A DNA stretch of 46,356 nucleotides, from IMG/VR virus record IMGVR_UViG_3300006738_000013, positions 1 through 46,356 of that record. One strand, given 5' to 3'. Under the pieces are notes generated by a model. That model was not told the origin of the DNA. It saw only the letters and a list, made by a program, of their open reading frames with translations, and ran no database searches. The translations under genes and the position numbers were made by a program. Below are positions 1-7,482 of the stretch, in pieces. Each line of letters starts with the position of its first letter. Position 1 is the first letter of the stretch. The stretch comes from a virus.

Positions 1-50
1 CCGTTGTTGTAGGGGTGGGCATGTAAATCAGAAAATAAAGCTATCTTCAT
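1..50 (-). CDS. Metallophosphoesterase, N-terminus only (runs off window)
   Basis: Sixteen codons are visible from an ATG at 50. They read MKIALFSDLHAHPYNN, and the gene continues beyond the left edge. A hydrophobic strand followed by S-D-L-H-A-H is the first metal-binding motif (D-x-H) of calcineurin-like phosphoesterases, the superfamily that includes SbcD/Mre11/T4 gp47 nucleases. The ATG overlaps the TGA of the Cys-rich peptide gene as ATGA, so the two are probably translationally coupled. Its place at the end of a recA/polymerase/SSB cluster fits a DNA-repair nuclease, but only the first motif is seen and a phosphatase is equally possible. Confidence 0.6.
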   Translation of the reverse strand, partial: MKIALFSDLHAHPYNN

Positions 51-232
51 ACACAGGTCCAGTAGGCAACACAGTAGCCGTTTGTCTCACAGAAACCACG
101 CCAACAATGGCCATAACCACAGACTGAATCATGATCGCACTCTATATCTGAGTTACGCTCTTCTACACTGTGTAACTGCTCAGAAGATACAAACGGAGAA
201 AATATAAATAATAAAATTATAATATAGTGCAT
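47..232 (-). CDS. Small secreted six-cysteine peptide
   Basis: This 61-residue protein begins with a short hydrophobic stretch (residues 3-15) that ends near S-S-E, which looks like an export signal. The remainder is acidic and then cysteine-rich, with Cys at 32, 38, 43, 48, 54 and 60. The spacing C-x5-C-x4-C-x4-C-x5-C-x5-C, with G-x-G-x-C-x-x-G-x-C in the middle, resembles small disulfide-rich extracellular modules. The ATG overlaps the upstream stop as TAATG, and the TGA overlaps the downstream metallophosphoesterase ATG as ATGA. That tight coupling argues it is a real gene. The function is unknown. An exported knot-like peptide (envelope modifier, superinfection exclusion or inhibitor) is inference only. 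It is odd to find it inside a DNA-replication operon. Confidence 0.6.
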   Translation of the reverse strand: MHYIIILLFIFSPFVSSEQLHSVEERNSDIECDHDSVCGYGHCWRGFCETNGYCVAYWTCV

Positions 233-450
233 TATATAAACTTTTCCTTGCCTCCTCTAATATGACTGATTTGTCTTTCTACGACCGAAGCTAAACTCTT
301 CTTCAGAGTTTCTTCCATTTCTTTTACATCAGACTCATAAGTCTCTTCTGAGTCCAATTGAGATCGAATAGATAAATCAACCCGAAGGCTCTCATAGTTA
401 CCAAGGTTAATAGTACGCCCAATAGAGAGCGTCGTTTCTAACACCTTCAT
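232..450 (-). CDS. Small conserved-type phage protein, unknown function
   Basis: A 72-residue acidic protein of unknown function. I place the start at ATG 450 because AGGTGG lies 5 nt upstream; an in-frame GTG at 459 would overlap that ribosome binding site. The N-terminal half (residues 4-30) looks like a small beta-sheet, with the run TLSIGRTINLGNYESLRVDL. The C-terminal half is a charged amphipathic helix that may self-associate. The G-R-T-I-N-L-G-N-Y-E-S pattern reminds me of short hypothetical proteins found near phage recombination genes, but I cannot name a family. It lies 19 nt after recA and overlaps the Cys-rich gene by one base, so all three are probably co-transcribed. Confidence 0.65.
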   Translation of the reverse strand: MKVLETTLSIGRTINLGNYESLRVDLSIRSQLDSEETYESDVKEMEETLKKSLASVVERQISHIRGGKEKFI

Positions 451-469
451 ACATACCACCTAACGGAGT

Positions 470-1522
470 CTAAATCAACTCCTTTCTTAGTACCGACTCA
501 ATTAATTCTGCTGTATCTTTATTTTCTTCTAAATATTTAACTGCTCCAGCTCTGCCTTGTCCTATGGATTCCCCATTATACTTGAACCAAGCACCACTTT
601 TCTCAATCAATCCTTTCTCGACGGCCATATCTATAATGTCACTTAGCTTATCGATACCCTTACCAAAGATGATATTTACGTAGGTTTCTTTAAACGGAGG
701 AGCACATTTGTTTTTGACAACTTTCACGCGCACTTTATTACCAATCACATCTTCCCCTTCTTTGATAGAAGAAGACCTATGAATGGAAGCTCTTATAGAG
801 CAATAAAACTTGAGTGCATTACCACCTGTCGTTGTCTCTGGGTTACCAAACACCACACCGATCTTCTGACGGGTTTGATTAATAAACATTAGACATGTAC
901 GAGTTTTACTCACTACAGCCGTAAGTTTACGCAAAGCCTGAGACATCATTCGGGCTTGCAAACCCATATGGTTTTTCTCCATGGAACCTTCTATTTCAGC
1001 TTTTGGTGTTAAAGCCGCTACAGAATCCACCACGATCAAATCTACGATGTTAGCTCTCACGATATCTTCAATGATATCTAGTGCTTGTTCTCCATAATCT
1101 GGCTGACTAAACAACAGCTTGTCTGTATCAATCCCAATCTTACTAGCGTAAAAAAGGTCTAATGCATGCTCTGCGTCAATGAAAGCGGCAGTACCACCCT
1201 GACGCTGACACTCCGCAATGGCGTGCAATGTCAGGGTGGTCTTACCAGAGCTTTCGGGACCATAGATTTCAACAATCCGACCCCGAGGATATCCACCAAT
1301 CCCGAAGACATAATCAATTCCCACAGAACCCGATGAGATAACTTCAATATTTCGATGGGGACTATCCCCCATCAACATTAAAGAACCATCTCCATGAGTC
1401 TTAGAAACATTACTCATAAGATCGGATAAAGCTCTAACCGTATCAGACGCTGGAGACGCTGGAGAACGAGTAGACTTATCTTTCTTTGAGTTGCTGCGAG
1501 TATTAGTAGATTTCAATTTCAT
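470..1522 (-). CDS. recA: RecA recombinase (bacterial type, full length)
   Basis: RecA forms ATP-dependent filaments on ssDNA and catalyses strand exchange. This 350-aa protein matches bacterial RecA nearly end to end. It has Walker A GPESSGKT (residues 88-95), the F-I-D-A-E-H-A-L segment with the catalytic Glu (118), and Walker B LIVVDS (162-167). Loop L1 lies around E-I-E-G (176-179) and loop L2 is [16 protein letters not shown] (225-240). The C-terminal [11 protein letters not shown]-x-I-G-Q-G segment is also present. It is clearly not a diverged T4 UvsX. An extra basic, Ser-rich tail of about 30 residues precedes the core. The gene starts 3 nt after the SSB gene. With the UvsY-like and gp32-like neighbours it probably drives recombination-dependent replication or repair. 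Confidence 0.96.
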   Translation of the reverse strand: MKLKSTNTRSNSKKDKSTRSPASPASDTVRALSDLMSNVSKTHGDGSLMLMGDSPHRNIEVISSGSVGIDYVFGIGGYPRGRIVEIYGPESSGKTTLTLHAIAECQRQGGTAAFIDAEHALDLFYASKIGIDTDKLLFSQPDYGEQALDIIEDIVRANIVDLIVVDSVAALTPKAEIEGSMEKNHMGLQARMMSQALRKLTAVVSKTRTCLMFINQTRQKIGVVFGNPETTTGGNALKFYCSIRASIHRSSSIKEGEDVIGNKVRVKVVKNKCAPPFKETYVNIIFGKGIDKLSDIIDMAVEKGLIEKSGAWFKYNGESIGQGRAGAVKYLEENKDTAELIESVLRKELI

Positions 1523-1525
1523 GAT

Positions 1526-2491
1526 TTAACGCTTCGCTGCATTTTTCAACGCATCCAATTTCTTCTTCATTTCGATTTGTTTATCAGAATCAGAATCATC
1601 AGAGAGGATATCATCCCACTCATCCTTCTCCTGAGTCTCAAACTCATCATCATCCGACTTAGCGTACTTAGGAACAGCAGTCGCGGTAACACTTGAATCT
1701 ACAAAGTCATCATCATCAGGGGGCTCTTCTTTGGTTTCGAGATGAGCCGTCGCTGGCGCTACGGGTAAAGGCAAACTCGGACGACTGTTACGTGGATCCC
1801 AACTACCATCCCAAATCAATTGCTGCTCTTCATAGGTATAAAGTTTTACCGGAAAAGTATTATCAAGATCGTATAGATGGGATAACGCTTCAGGAACCTC
1901 CAACTCGGTGGGTTTTGCACCGATTTGAAGATCGTAACGAGTCCAGCCCTTATCTCCAGCCGAAGAAACTAAAGATGCATTGATTTTAAAGTTTCTACCA
2001 CTTTCAGGATGAGTCAAATCACCGTAATCCGCATCGCGAAAATACGATCTGACTTCTTGAAACAATTTCCAAGAATACTGCCAAATCAGAACCTTAGGAG
2101 TGCCGTCCTCGTTCAATGGATCTTTAACGTCAATAACGTTACTAATGACGCTTACAGATGTCTTCATGCGTCGAGCTAATTCTGCTTGACGAGGATCACC
2201 TGAGTTAAAATACTCGTTCACCTGCTCACAGAAATAACAAGGTAAACCCTCACCATGCTTCTTCGCACAGGCTAACGGAGGATTATTATTACCATGACCA
2301 ACCGGGATACCCCAGTGTTGACCACGAATCCGATAAAAAGACGATTCCGTTGGTCCACGTAATATACGGAACACACGCGGTTGACCCACCTGTACTTTCA
2401 AACGCTGAATGCGTTTACCACGACCAAAGCGATTATCGTCTTCTGCCATCTTATCTAAATCTAAACTTACAAAATTATCAAATTTACTCAT
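1526..2491 (-). CDS. Single-stranded DNA-binding protein, T4 gp32-like
   Basis: Coats ssDNA during replication and recombination. I start it at ATG 2491 (321 aa, MSKFDNF...) because GGAG sits 9 nt upstream and the preceding gene stops one base before; an in-frame ATG at 2524 would force a 32-nt overlap. The core carries a zinc-type set Cys75, His79, Cys85, Cys88, comparable to the His/Cys3 site of T4 gp32, followed by a long beta-rich OB-like region. The C-terminal third is disordered and very acidic, with runs of D and E around residues 255-300. This is the usual partner-binding tail of ssDNA-binding proteins, here followed by a short basic helix. It sits between the UvsY-like gene and recA, which fits a recombination/replication complex. 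Confidence 0.82.
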   Translation of the reverse strand: MSKFDNFVSLDLDKMAEDDNRFGRGKRIQRLKVQVGQPRVFRILRGPTESSFYRIRGQHWGIPVGHGNNNPPLACAKKHGEGLPCYFCEQVNEYFNSGDPRQAELARRMKTSVSVISNVIDVKDPLNEDGTPKVLIWQYSWKLFQEVRSYFRDADYGDLTHPESGRNFKINASLVSSAGDKGWTRYDLQIGAKPTELEVPEALSHLYDLDNTFPVKLYTYEEQQLIWDGSWDPRNSRPSLPLPVAPATAHLETKEEPPDDDDFVDSSVTATAVPKYAKSDDDEFETQEKDEWDDILSDDSDSDKQIEMKKKLDALKNAAKR

Positions 2492-2492
2492 T

Positions 2493-2975
2493 TTAGTTTT
2501 CTCCACTAAGGATTGTCGGTTCATTAAATGTTTTACGGTGATCAGCCCCAGCGTTTATCAACGCTTGTAATTTGTGACTGAGCGCACCACAAGTCGCCTT
2601 GAACAATTGCTTGTTCTTTCTGGCATCGATTAAATCAAATTTTATTTGTTGGTACTCCTTGTTAGTAATTACTGTGTTTCTAATCTTAGTCTCGGTTGCT
2701 TTTTCTCCTGCTGATTCAAAGTCCATTCGGACTTGCCTATCCAAAACTGCATAAAGTCTATCAAGCTGATATTCAATATGCTTCTCGCACCTCTCAGCTT
2801 CTGCCATGAGGTAGCCATACGCAGCACTCAACTCCGATTGCCGCATAAACTCATTATGAATGTTAGATTGATCAATTTTGACATCATTGACGGGGTCTAA
2901 TTCTGTATATAATCGCGTGAGGTCGAATGTCGCACCGTCAATAGTCATTCCGTGCTCAGCCTGCTTCTCTTCCAT
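2493..2975 (-). CDS. UvsY-like recombination mediator (probable)
   Basis: A 160-aa, mostly helical protein. From about residue 38 it reads as long charged helices: E-F-x-R-Q-S-E-L-S-A-A-Y-G-Y-L, then A-E-x-E-R-C-E-K, then T-E-T-K-I-R-N and N-K-E-Y-Q-Q-I-K. It ends in a helix with L-S-H-K-L-Q-A-L-I. This layout (a residue pair before Y-x-x-L, a T-E-x-x-I segment, a K-x-Y-x-x-x segment, then a closing helix) is what I recall for phage proteins annotated as UvsY, which load recombinase onto SSB-coated ssDNA. The position between DNA polymerase and SSB/recA supports that role. No enzymatic motif is seen. The family assignment is from memory and moderate. Confidence 0.5.
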   Translation of the reverse strand: MEEKQAEHGMTIDGATFDLTRLYTELDPVNDVKIDQSNIHNEFMRQSELSAAYGYLMAEAERCEKHIEYQLDRLYAVLDRQVRMDFESAGEKATETKIRNTVITNKEYQQIKFDLIDARKNKQLFKATCGALSHKLQALINAGADHRKTFNEPTILSGEN

Positions 2976-2978
2976 TAT

Positions 2979-4979
2979 TTATACTCCAGCTAATGGTTTC
3001 TTATCTCCCCAAGATATATCGCTGTAGGATATTTCAGCATAAATGGGGACTTTAAACTGCCAATTTTCAAATGCTTGTTTTATGGGAATTAGTAAATCAA
3101 TCTCCTCTTTATGTATGTAGAAGACAATCTCATCGTGAATGTTCATGACCATTGCCGAACGTTTCTCTTTTAATAGGTCATGGCATCGTCTCATTATGAT
3201 TTTGAACATGTCGGCTGCAGAGCTTTGGATTACAAAATTGACTGCCTGTCTATACCCACGCTCGCGTTGCCACCCTTCAATGTCTGTGTTCGTGAGAAAA
3301 TCAAGGTGCCTAACCCTACCAAAGTAGTTACGTACATAACCGTTCTTCTTCGCTAATGATTGGTACTTCTTAATAAAGGACGCAACGCCCACATAACGAG
3401 TCAAATACATATCAATATAATGTTGGGCCTGTCCCACATTTATGTCCAACGTCTCAGCTAACTTCGTTGGCCCAATCCCGTAAATGATACCGAAGTTAAC
3501 AGGTTTTGCAATAGTCCGTTGATCTTTTGTGACGTCTTCTATGTCGACGGCGAAAATTTCCGCAGCGGTACGTGAGTGTATGTCCTCATCATACGTATAC
3601 GCATGCATAAGAATAGGGTCTTTACTATAGTGCGCCGTCAATCGCAACTCAATTTGACTAAGATCGATAGGAACAATCAAAAAATCATCAGAGGGGGGTA
3701 CAAATGCCTCTCTGATTCCTGTTGAGCGCGGGATAACCTGGAGACTTGGACTGCGACACGTTAGCCTGCCAGTTACAGCAACTGCCTGACTGTAACTACA
3801 GTGAATTCGACTCCCAGCATCACAGTACTCACGTAAGGGATCAGTATAGGTATTCTTATTTTTATACCTATCTCGATATTCTAATAGTTTAGCTACGAAA
3901 GGAAAACTCCGAGATATACCTTTCAAAGCTTTCCTGTCAGTAGACATCTTACCTTTGGGAGTATACTGATTTGTATGAATCCCTTTATTCTGTAGAACTT
4001 TAGAAAGCTGACTAGGACTATTTAAATCGAAGTCACACCTAGCCATTTCTATTACTTGAGAATGGAGGTCGTCTATTTCCTTATTCAGAAATTTAGATTT
4101 ATCCATTAATAAATCTTGGTCTATATAAACACCTTCTTCTTCCATTGCACACAACACAGGAAGAACTTCTAGTTCCCGCTCATATACTTTAGCTTGAGTC
4201 TCATCGCTGTAGATCTCATTCTTAAAACGCTCAAACAATTTTAAAGTATAAAGGGTATCCCGACATGCATACTGCACCATGATGCTCACAGGGATATGCT
4301 CAAAGCCGAAGTCAGCTAACTTAATCTTCAATCCCCTAGCTAAACGCCTGCGGATATCAGCAATAATCTTTTCATAATAACTAGCCTTAGGATCAATGAA
4401 CTTAGTCGCTAGGTGTTTAAGGGCGTGCCTATCGTTCTCATCCAAAATATAATGCATCAGCATGGTGTCATGTATAACACCGCGAACATGGATGCCTTCC
4501 TTCACAAGCTTATGGTAATCAAACTTATAATTATGGAAGACGTAGTTCTTATCAGCGTGACCTAGAATCTCATTAAGAATGAGTACGCAGTCCTCCAAAT
4601 CTAATTGCTTCTCATCCCCCACATGACGCAACGGCAGGTAATAATTATGCTCGTCAGACCATGATAAAGACACACCGATTATCCGATGCTCCCACCTCAA
4701 CCCCTCTGTCTCTGTGTCGACAGCTACTGTTGAAGGATTGTCTTCAAGAAAACATTCAAAAGCTTCTAACAATTTAGGGACAGTATCTAAATTAACGCAT
4801 TTGTAAGTTTCATCAGCAGAAATAGCCTCGACATCTACCTCAGACAATACTTTAGCCAGTACTTGCTCTCTACTCTTAGGCTTAGAGGTCGAAGAGTTTC
4901 GAGTGCTTCGCTTTTTGTCTTTCGAGACGCTTCGCTTTATGTTTTTTGTGGTCTTGGACTGTTCTTTTCTTAAGCGCAT
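2979..4979 (-). CDS. polA: DNA polymerase, family A, with 3'-5' exonuclease
   Basis: Likely the replicative polymerase. In this 666-aa protein the N-terminal proofreading exonuclease shows Exo I D-T-E-T-E-G (88-93), Exo II N-Y-K-F-D-Y (150-155) and Exo III Y-x-x-x-D (237-241). The polymerase domain has motif A DLSQIELR (439-446), motif B R-x3-K-x3-F-G-x2-Y-G (488-501) and motif C H-D-E (615-617). No 5'-3' nuclease domain is present. The residue equivalent to E. coli Phe762 is Phe496. The first 40 residues are an unusual Lys/Arg/Ser-rich tail, encoded where this gene overlaps the upstream zinc-ribbon gene by 98 nt. The only ATG in that part is at 4979; its ribosome binding site is weak, so translational coupling or a later start is possible. 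Confidence 0.96.
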   Translation of the reverse strand: MRLRKEQSKTTKNIKRSVSKDKKRSTRNSSTSKPKSREQVLAKVLSEVDVEAISADETYKCVNLDTVPKLLEAFECFLEDNPSTVAVDTETEGLRWEHRIIGVSLSWSDEHNYYLPLRHVGDEKQLDLEDCVLILNEILGHADKNYVFHNYKFDYHKLVKEGIHVRGVIHDTMLMHYILDENDRHALKHLATKFIDPKASYYEKIIADIRRRLARGLKIKLADFGFEHIPVSIMVQYACRDTLYTLKLFERFKNEIYSDETQAKVYERELEVLPVLCAMEEEGVYIDQDLLMDKSKFLNKEIDDLHSQVIEMARCDFDLNSPSQLSKVLQNKGIHTNQYTPKGKMSTDRKALKGISRSFPFVAKLLEYRDRYKNKNTYTDPLREYCDAGSRIHCSYSQAVAVTGRLTCRSPSLQVIPRSTGIREAFVPPSDDFLIVPIDLSQIELRLTAHYSKDPILMHAYTYDEDIHSRTAAEIFAVDIEDVTKDQRTIAKPVNFGIIYGIGPTKLAETLDINVGQAQHYIDMYLTRYVGVASFIKKYQSLAKKNGYVRNYFGRVRHLDFLTNTDIEGWQRERGYRQAVNFVIQSSAADMFKIIMRRCHDLLKEKRSAMVMNIHDEIVFYIHKEEIDLLIPIKQAFENWQFKVPIYAEISYSDISWGDKKPLAGV

Positions 4980-5148
4980 CTTCTACTCGCTGTTTTGTAT
5001 TCAACTTAGAAATAACCGGCGTGCTCAACAGAAGCTTAAGGTCATTATCCCCACACTCAGGGCACACCAAAATATCTTGGTCTTTATAATTATATCGATG
5101 TTCTGACACTACCTCACAAGCAGTACACTTAAAATCATTAAGAATCAT
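4882..5148 (-). CDS. Zinc-ribbon protein (FmdB-like) with basic tail
   Basis: An 88-residue protein. The N-terminal half is a rubredoxin/zinc-ribbon knuckle pair, F-K-C-T-A-C (Cys9, Cys12) and C-P-E-C-G (Cys29, Cys32). It is followed by L-L-S-T-P-V-I-S, the arrangement of FmdB-type regulatory zinc ribbons. The C-terminal half is an extremely Lys/Arg/His-rich helix, probably nucleic-acid binding. Its final 98 nt overlap the start of the polymerase gene in another frame, and its own start overlaps the preceding gene by 11 nt. The function is unknown. A transcription- or polymerase-associated DNA-binding factor would suit the position, but that is inference. Confidence 0.7.
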   Translation of the reverse strand: MILNDFKCTACEVVSEHRYNYKDQDILVCPECGDNDLKLLLSTPVISKLNTKQRVEDALKKRTVQDHKKHKAKRLERQKAKHSKLFDL

Positions 5149-5716
5149 TTAACTTCCCCCGTAACTCTTCAAACGCCTCTTGAAATCTCTGTACATCCCC
5201 TTCACCACGTAACGTTACCACCCACAATAGGTAAGAAGGAAAGTTAGGTCTCTCAGAATCAAACAATGCGCGGCACCTGAAACCTTCCTCCATCAAAAGG
5301 TCTGAAAGCTCATCTGTTACGTAAAGAAGGATGGAATTCTTACGCCTAGTATCAACTTTTAAAATAAACTTCCCGTCATCACCCACAAACGAATGAAGGC
5401 ACTTGGTAGATTTAGTCGTATAACCCGATGACTCTAAGTAGTCTCGCACATAAAATATTAATTTATCTCTGAGTGTTCCTTCGTCTTTATATAAAAGGCG
5501 TCCCGGCTTCACATACCCCGCACGTTTTTTAGCAATACGCTGCGGAGGAACCTTCTTATACGGAGAGACTACCTCTTCTTTAGCTTTATTTAACTTAAGT
5601 AACCCCTCAGCAGTAAGGAAAACCTGCTTACACTCATAACGCAATAGACATTCATGATAAGGGCACTCACCCCCGCCCCCGTCATAATACTCACGACCAA
5701 AACAATCGGGTTGCAT
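5138..5716 (-). CDS. Cys-cluster protein, unknown function
   Basis: A 192-aa protein that I cannot assign. It opens with a compact metal-binding-like cluster, C-F-G-R-E-Y-Y-D...E-C-P-Y-H-E-C...E-C (Cys5, 18, 23 and 29). This looks like a small Zn or Fe-S knuckle. A basic linker (residues 45-75) follows, then an alpha/beta domain from about 80 to 190 that begins L-R-D-K-L-I-F-Y-V-R-D-Y-L. The gene begins as TAATG with the ribbon-helix-helix gene and ends overlapping the zinc-ribbon gene, so these three form a tight block just ahead of the polymerase. A nucleic-acid-linked role is likely from context alone. Confidence 0.62.
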   Translation of the reverse strand: MQPDCFGREYYDGGGGECPYHECLLRYECKQVFLTAEGLLKLNKAKEEVVSPYKKVPPQRIAKKRAGYVKPGRLLYKDEGTLRDKLIFYVRDYLESSGYTTKSTKCLHSFVGDDGKFILKVDTRRKNSILLYVTDELSDLLMEEGFRCRALFDSERPNFPSYLLWVVTLRGEGDVQRFQEAFEELRGKLNDS

Positions 5717-5892
5717 TAAACACGATCCAACTTCTCATCATAGTGCTTTCTAATCAGACTGCGTACTAACTCCGACACCGTGATGCCACAGTTCTCACCA
5801 TCAAGTAGAAGCCATTCATAATCTACAGGAGATACATAAATCTGAATTTTTACTTTTCTAGTACTTTTATCGCTACTTTTTTTTAAACGCAT
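5716..5892 (-). CDS. Ribbon-helix-helix DNA-binding protein (58 aa)
   Basis: A 58-codon gene with a perfect AGGAGG six bases before ATG 5892. The product has a basic N-terminus (MRLKKSSDKSTR), one beta strand KVKIQIYV (residues 13-20), a first helix around S-P-V-D-Y-E-W-L-L, a short turn with G-I-T, and a second helix V-S-E-L-V-R-S-L-I-R-K-H-Y. This is the Arc/MetJ/CopG ribbon-helix-helix layout, in which paired strands from a dimer enter the major groove. The gene stops as TAATG with the next gene. It lies just downstream of a 59-bp gap with promoter-like elements, so autoregulation or control of the block upstream of polA is plausible. It is a probable transcriptional regulator; the operator is unknown. 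Confidence 0.72.
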   Translation of the reverse strand: MRLKKSSDKSTRKVKIQIYVSPVDYEWLLLDGENCGITVSELVRSLIRKHYDEKLDRV

Positions 5893-5925
5893 GTCGCCTC
5901 CTAAGCGTACAATGGGGTGACCGAC

Positions 5926-5955
5926 CTACTACCAAAACGGTACACGGAAGGTCAA
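5926..5955 (-). promoter_or_regulatory. Candidate sigma70-like promoter
   Basis: In the 59-bp gap between primase and the ribbon-helix-helix gene, the minus strand carries TTGACC (5955-5950), an 18-nt spacer and TAGTAG (5931-5926). The -35 matches consensus 5/6, but the -10 only weakly. GGTGACC and GGTCAAC arms also form an imperfect inverted repeat here. A start about 7 nt downstream would give a short leader with the AGGAGG site. Confidence 0.25.
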
Positions 5956-6950
5956 CTATTCAAATTTAACAACTTAAACATCGAATAATCTACAGAATTA
6001 AATTTAACCGCAGAACCCATTAGATTCTTGTTTTCTTCATAACTTCTAGAGCCCGCATCCTTACCATCAGAATGCAGTACAACAGAACAATCACTTTGTA
6101 ATGAGTCAGCATACCTCTCAGCTTGAGGGTATGCATCTTTATCCCAGTAAAACATAACAGTCTTGAAACTATTCAAAATATTGAGCTGCCTCTTCGATAA
6201 AGACTTACCAAAAGACGCAACTGCTGGAAAAACTAACGATGCGCTAATCGCGTCAAACACACCTTCCGTCAAAACAACATTGTCTGAATTAATACTATCT
6301 AAATTGAATAAAAAATCTGATTGTTTATTCCCCAAAGGGTTCAAATACTTTCTACTGCTAACGTTAAAAATATCCCTAGCAACAAATGTAACAAAATCTC
6401 CGTCGTAAAAACATGGGATTATGATTCTTCCTGAGTACTTACCGTCATAACAATACCTTATATCATACTTTTTAATCTGGTCTGTACGCAACCCTCGTGC
6501 CTCTAAATACTCACACGCCTTAGCAAGTACCTTATCTATAGAAGGAATATTCACACGCTCAAGAACAGGAACAAAGGTGTTATCCATCTCCACCACCTCA
6601 TACTCAAATTCCTCTTCCTCTTCTTCCTTAAATAAGCTTTCTACAGCTTCCTCTACAGAAACATCTAGGTGAGACAGTGAATCTCCACACATCTTGAATA
6701 CATCAGAAAAACTTATTCCCTCTACGTCCGCAATAAAACGAACTGGAGATTTAGGGTCGTACTTACATCGCTGACAGTAAGGAAGACCAGCTGACAAGAG
6801 AATATAAAGGTGACCCGTAGTGTCACCACACATAGGACACAACACACGTACCCTATCAGTGTCACTTGTCTCCAATAAGGGAGAGAAACGAGACACTACA
6901 TATCCCTCAAAATCAAACTTTGAGAGAAACTCTTTTCTACTTAAATGCAT
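5952..6950 (-). CDS. DNA primase, zinc-finger plus Toprim
   Basis: Makes RNA primers for lagging-strand synthesis. The 332-aa protein has an N-terminal zinc finger, C-P-M-C (Cys38, 41) and C-Q-R-C (Cys59, 62), as in DnaG and T7 gp4. After an acidic linker with a run of Glu (about 109-117) comes a Toprim domain: T-E-G-V-F-D-A (228-234), F-Y-W-D-K-D-A (267-273) and D-G-K-D-A-G (295-300), which supply the acidic metal-binding residues. R-I-I-I-P-C at 175-180 fits the strand before the catalytic fold. It lacks a helicase domain, and a separate DnaB-type helicase lies nearby, so it is a stand-alone primase. The start overlaps the preceding gene by 10 nt. Confidence 0.9.
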   Translation of the reverse strand: MHLSRKEFLSKFDFEGYVVSRFSPLLETSDTDRVRVLCPMCGDTTGHLYILLSAGLPYCQRCKYDPKSPVRFIADVEGISFSDVFKMCGDSLSHLDVSVEEAVESLFKEEEEEEFEYEVVEMDNTFVPVLERVNIPSIDKVLAKACEYLEARGLRTDQIKKYDIRYCYDGKYSGRIIIPCFYDGDFVTFVARDIFNVSSRKYLNPLGNKQSDFLFNLDSINSDNVVLTEGVFDAISASLVFPAVASFGKSLSKRQLNILNSFKTVMFYWDKDAYPQAERYADSLQSDCSVVLHSDGKDAGSRSYEENKNLMGSAVKFNSVDYSMFKLLNLNS

Positions 6951-7426
6951 TTGCCTTCAAATATCCTAACTTCAGGGAGGTGATGATTAAAGAACTCTTC
7001 CTCTCTACACTCTGATTTAGCCTTTACTGTAAGGTCGTATATTTCATCTCTCAATTTTTTTACTCTCTCCGAAAATTCAGAGGGGATGACAACCCCGTTC
7101 ATCCAATTCTTTATATCTTTCTTTGAGACCTCTAACCTTTCAGAAGCCTCTGTAGCTCCAATCTGACTGACTATCTGATATATAACCTCAACCTTCTTAC
7201 GCCGCCAGTAATTATCCTTAGTATACTTTGAAGCTGCATCAATATAATTTTGTTTATCTCGCCGTATAATAGGCCAAGAATGAATACGCTCGGCTAACGT
7301 CTCGGTATGATTACAGCGGACACATAGTCCTCTGCGTCCATAAGAAGAAGAATACTTAGAGACGCTGCACTTAACACACCCCTTTATAAGATCGGGCCAC
7401 CGCCCTGCACCACTGAATTTTGACAT
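6941..7426 (-). CDS. Zinc-finger / helix-turn-helix protein, unknown role
   Basis: A 161-aa protein with two CxxC knuckles (C-V-K-C at 17-20, C-V-R-C at 35-38). These are followed by a basic region and then a likely helix-turn-helix: I-G-A-T-E-A-S-E-R-L-E-V-S-K-K-D-I-K-N-W-M-N-G around residues 91-113, the spacing expected for Cro/XRE-type or resolvase-type HTH. An acidic helical tail closes it. AAGG lies 8 nt before ATG 7426. It overlaps the primase start by 10 nt. DNA binding is likely; whether it regulates transcription, recognises an origin or works with the primase cannot be told. Confidence 0.62.
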   Translation of the reverse strand: MSKFSGAGRWPDLIKGCVKCSVSKYSSSYGRRGLCVRCNHTETLAERIHSWPIIRRDKQNYIDAASKYTKDNYWRRKKVEVIYQIVSQIGATEASERLEVSKKDIKNWMNGVVIPSEFSERVKKLRDEIYDLTVKAKSECREEEFFNHHLPEVRIFEGKCI

Positions 7427-7482
7427 TGAACTAACCTTCTAAATCTAAAAAGGAGAGGAGTATAATAATATTATATGTTTTG

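Noticed and set aside
2492-2524. Upstream ATG for the ssDNA-binding protein
   Set aside because: It overlaps the UvsY-like gene by 32 nt and lacks a well-placed ribosome binding site, whereas ATG 2491 has GGAG 9 nt before it.
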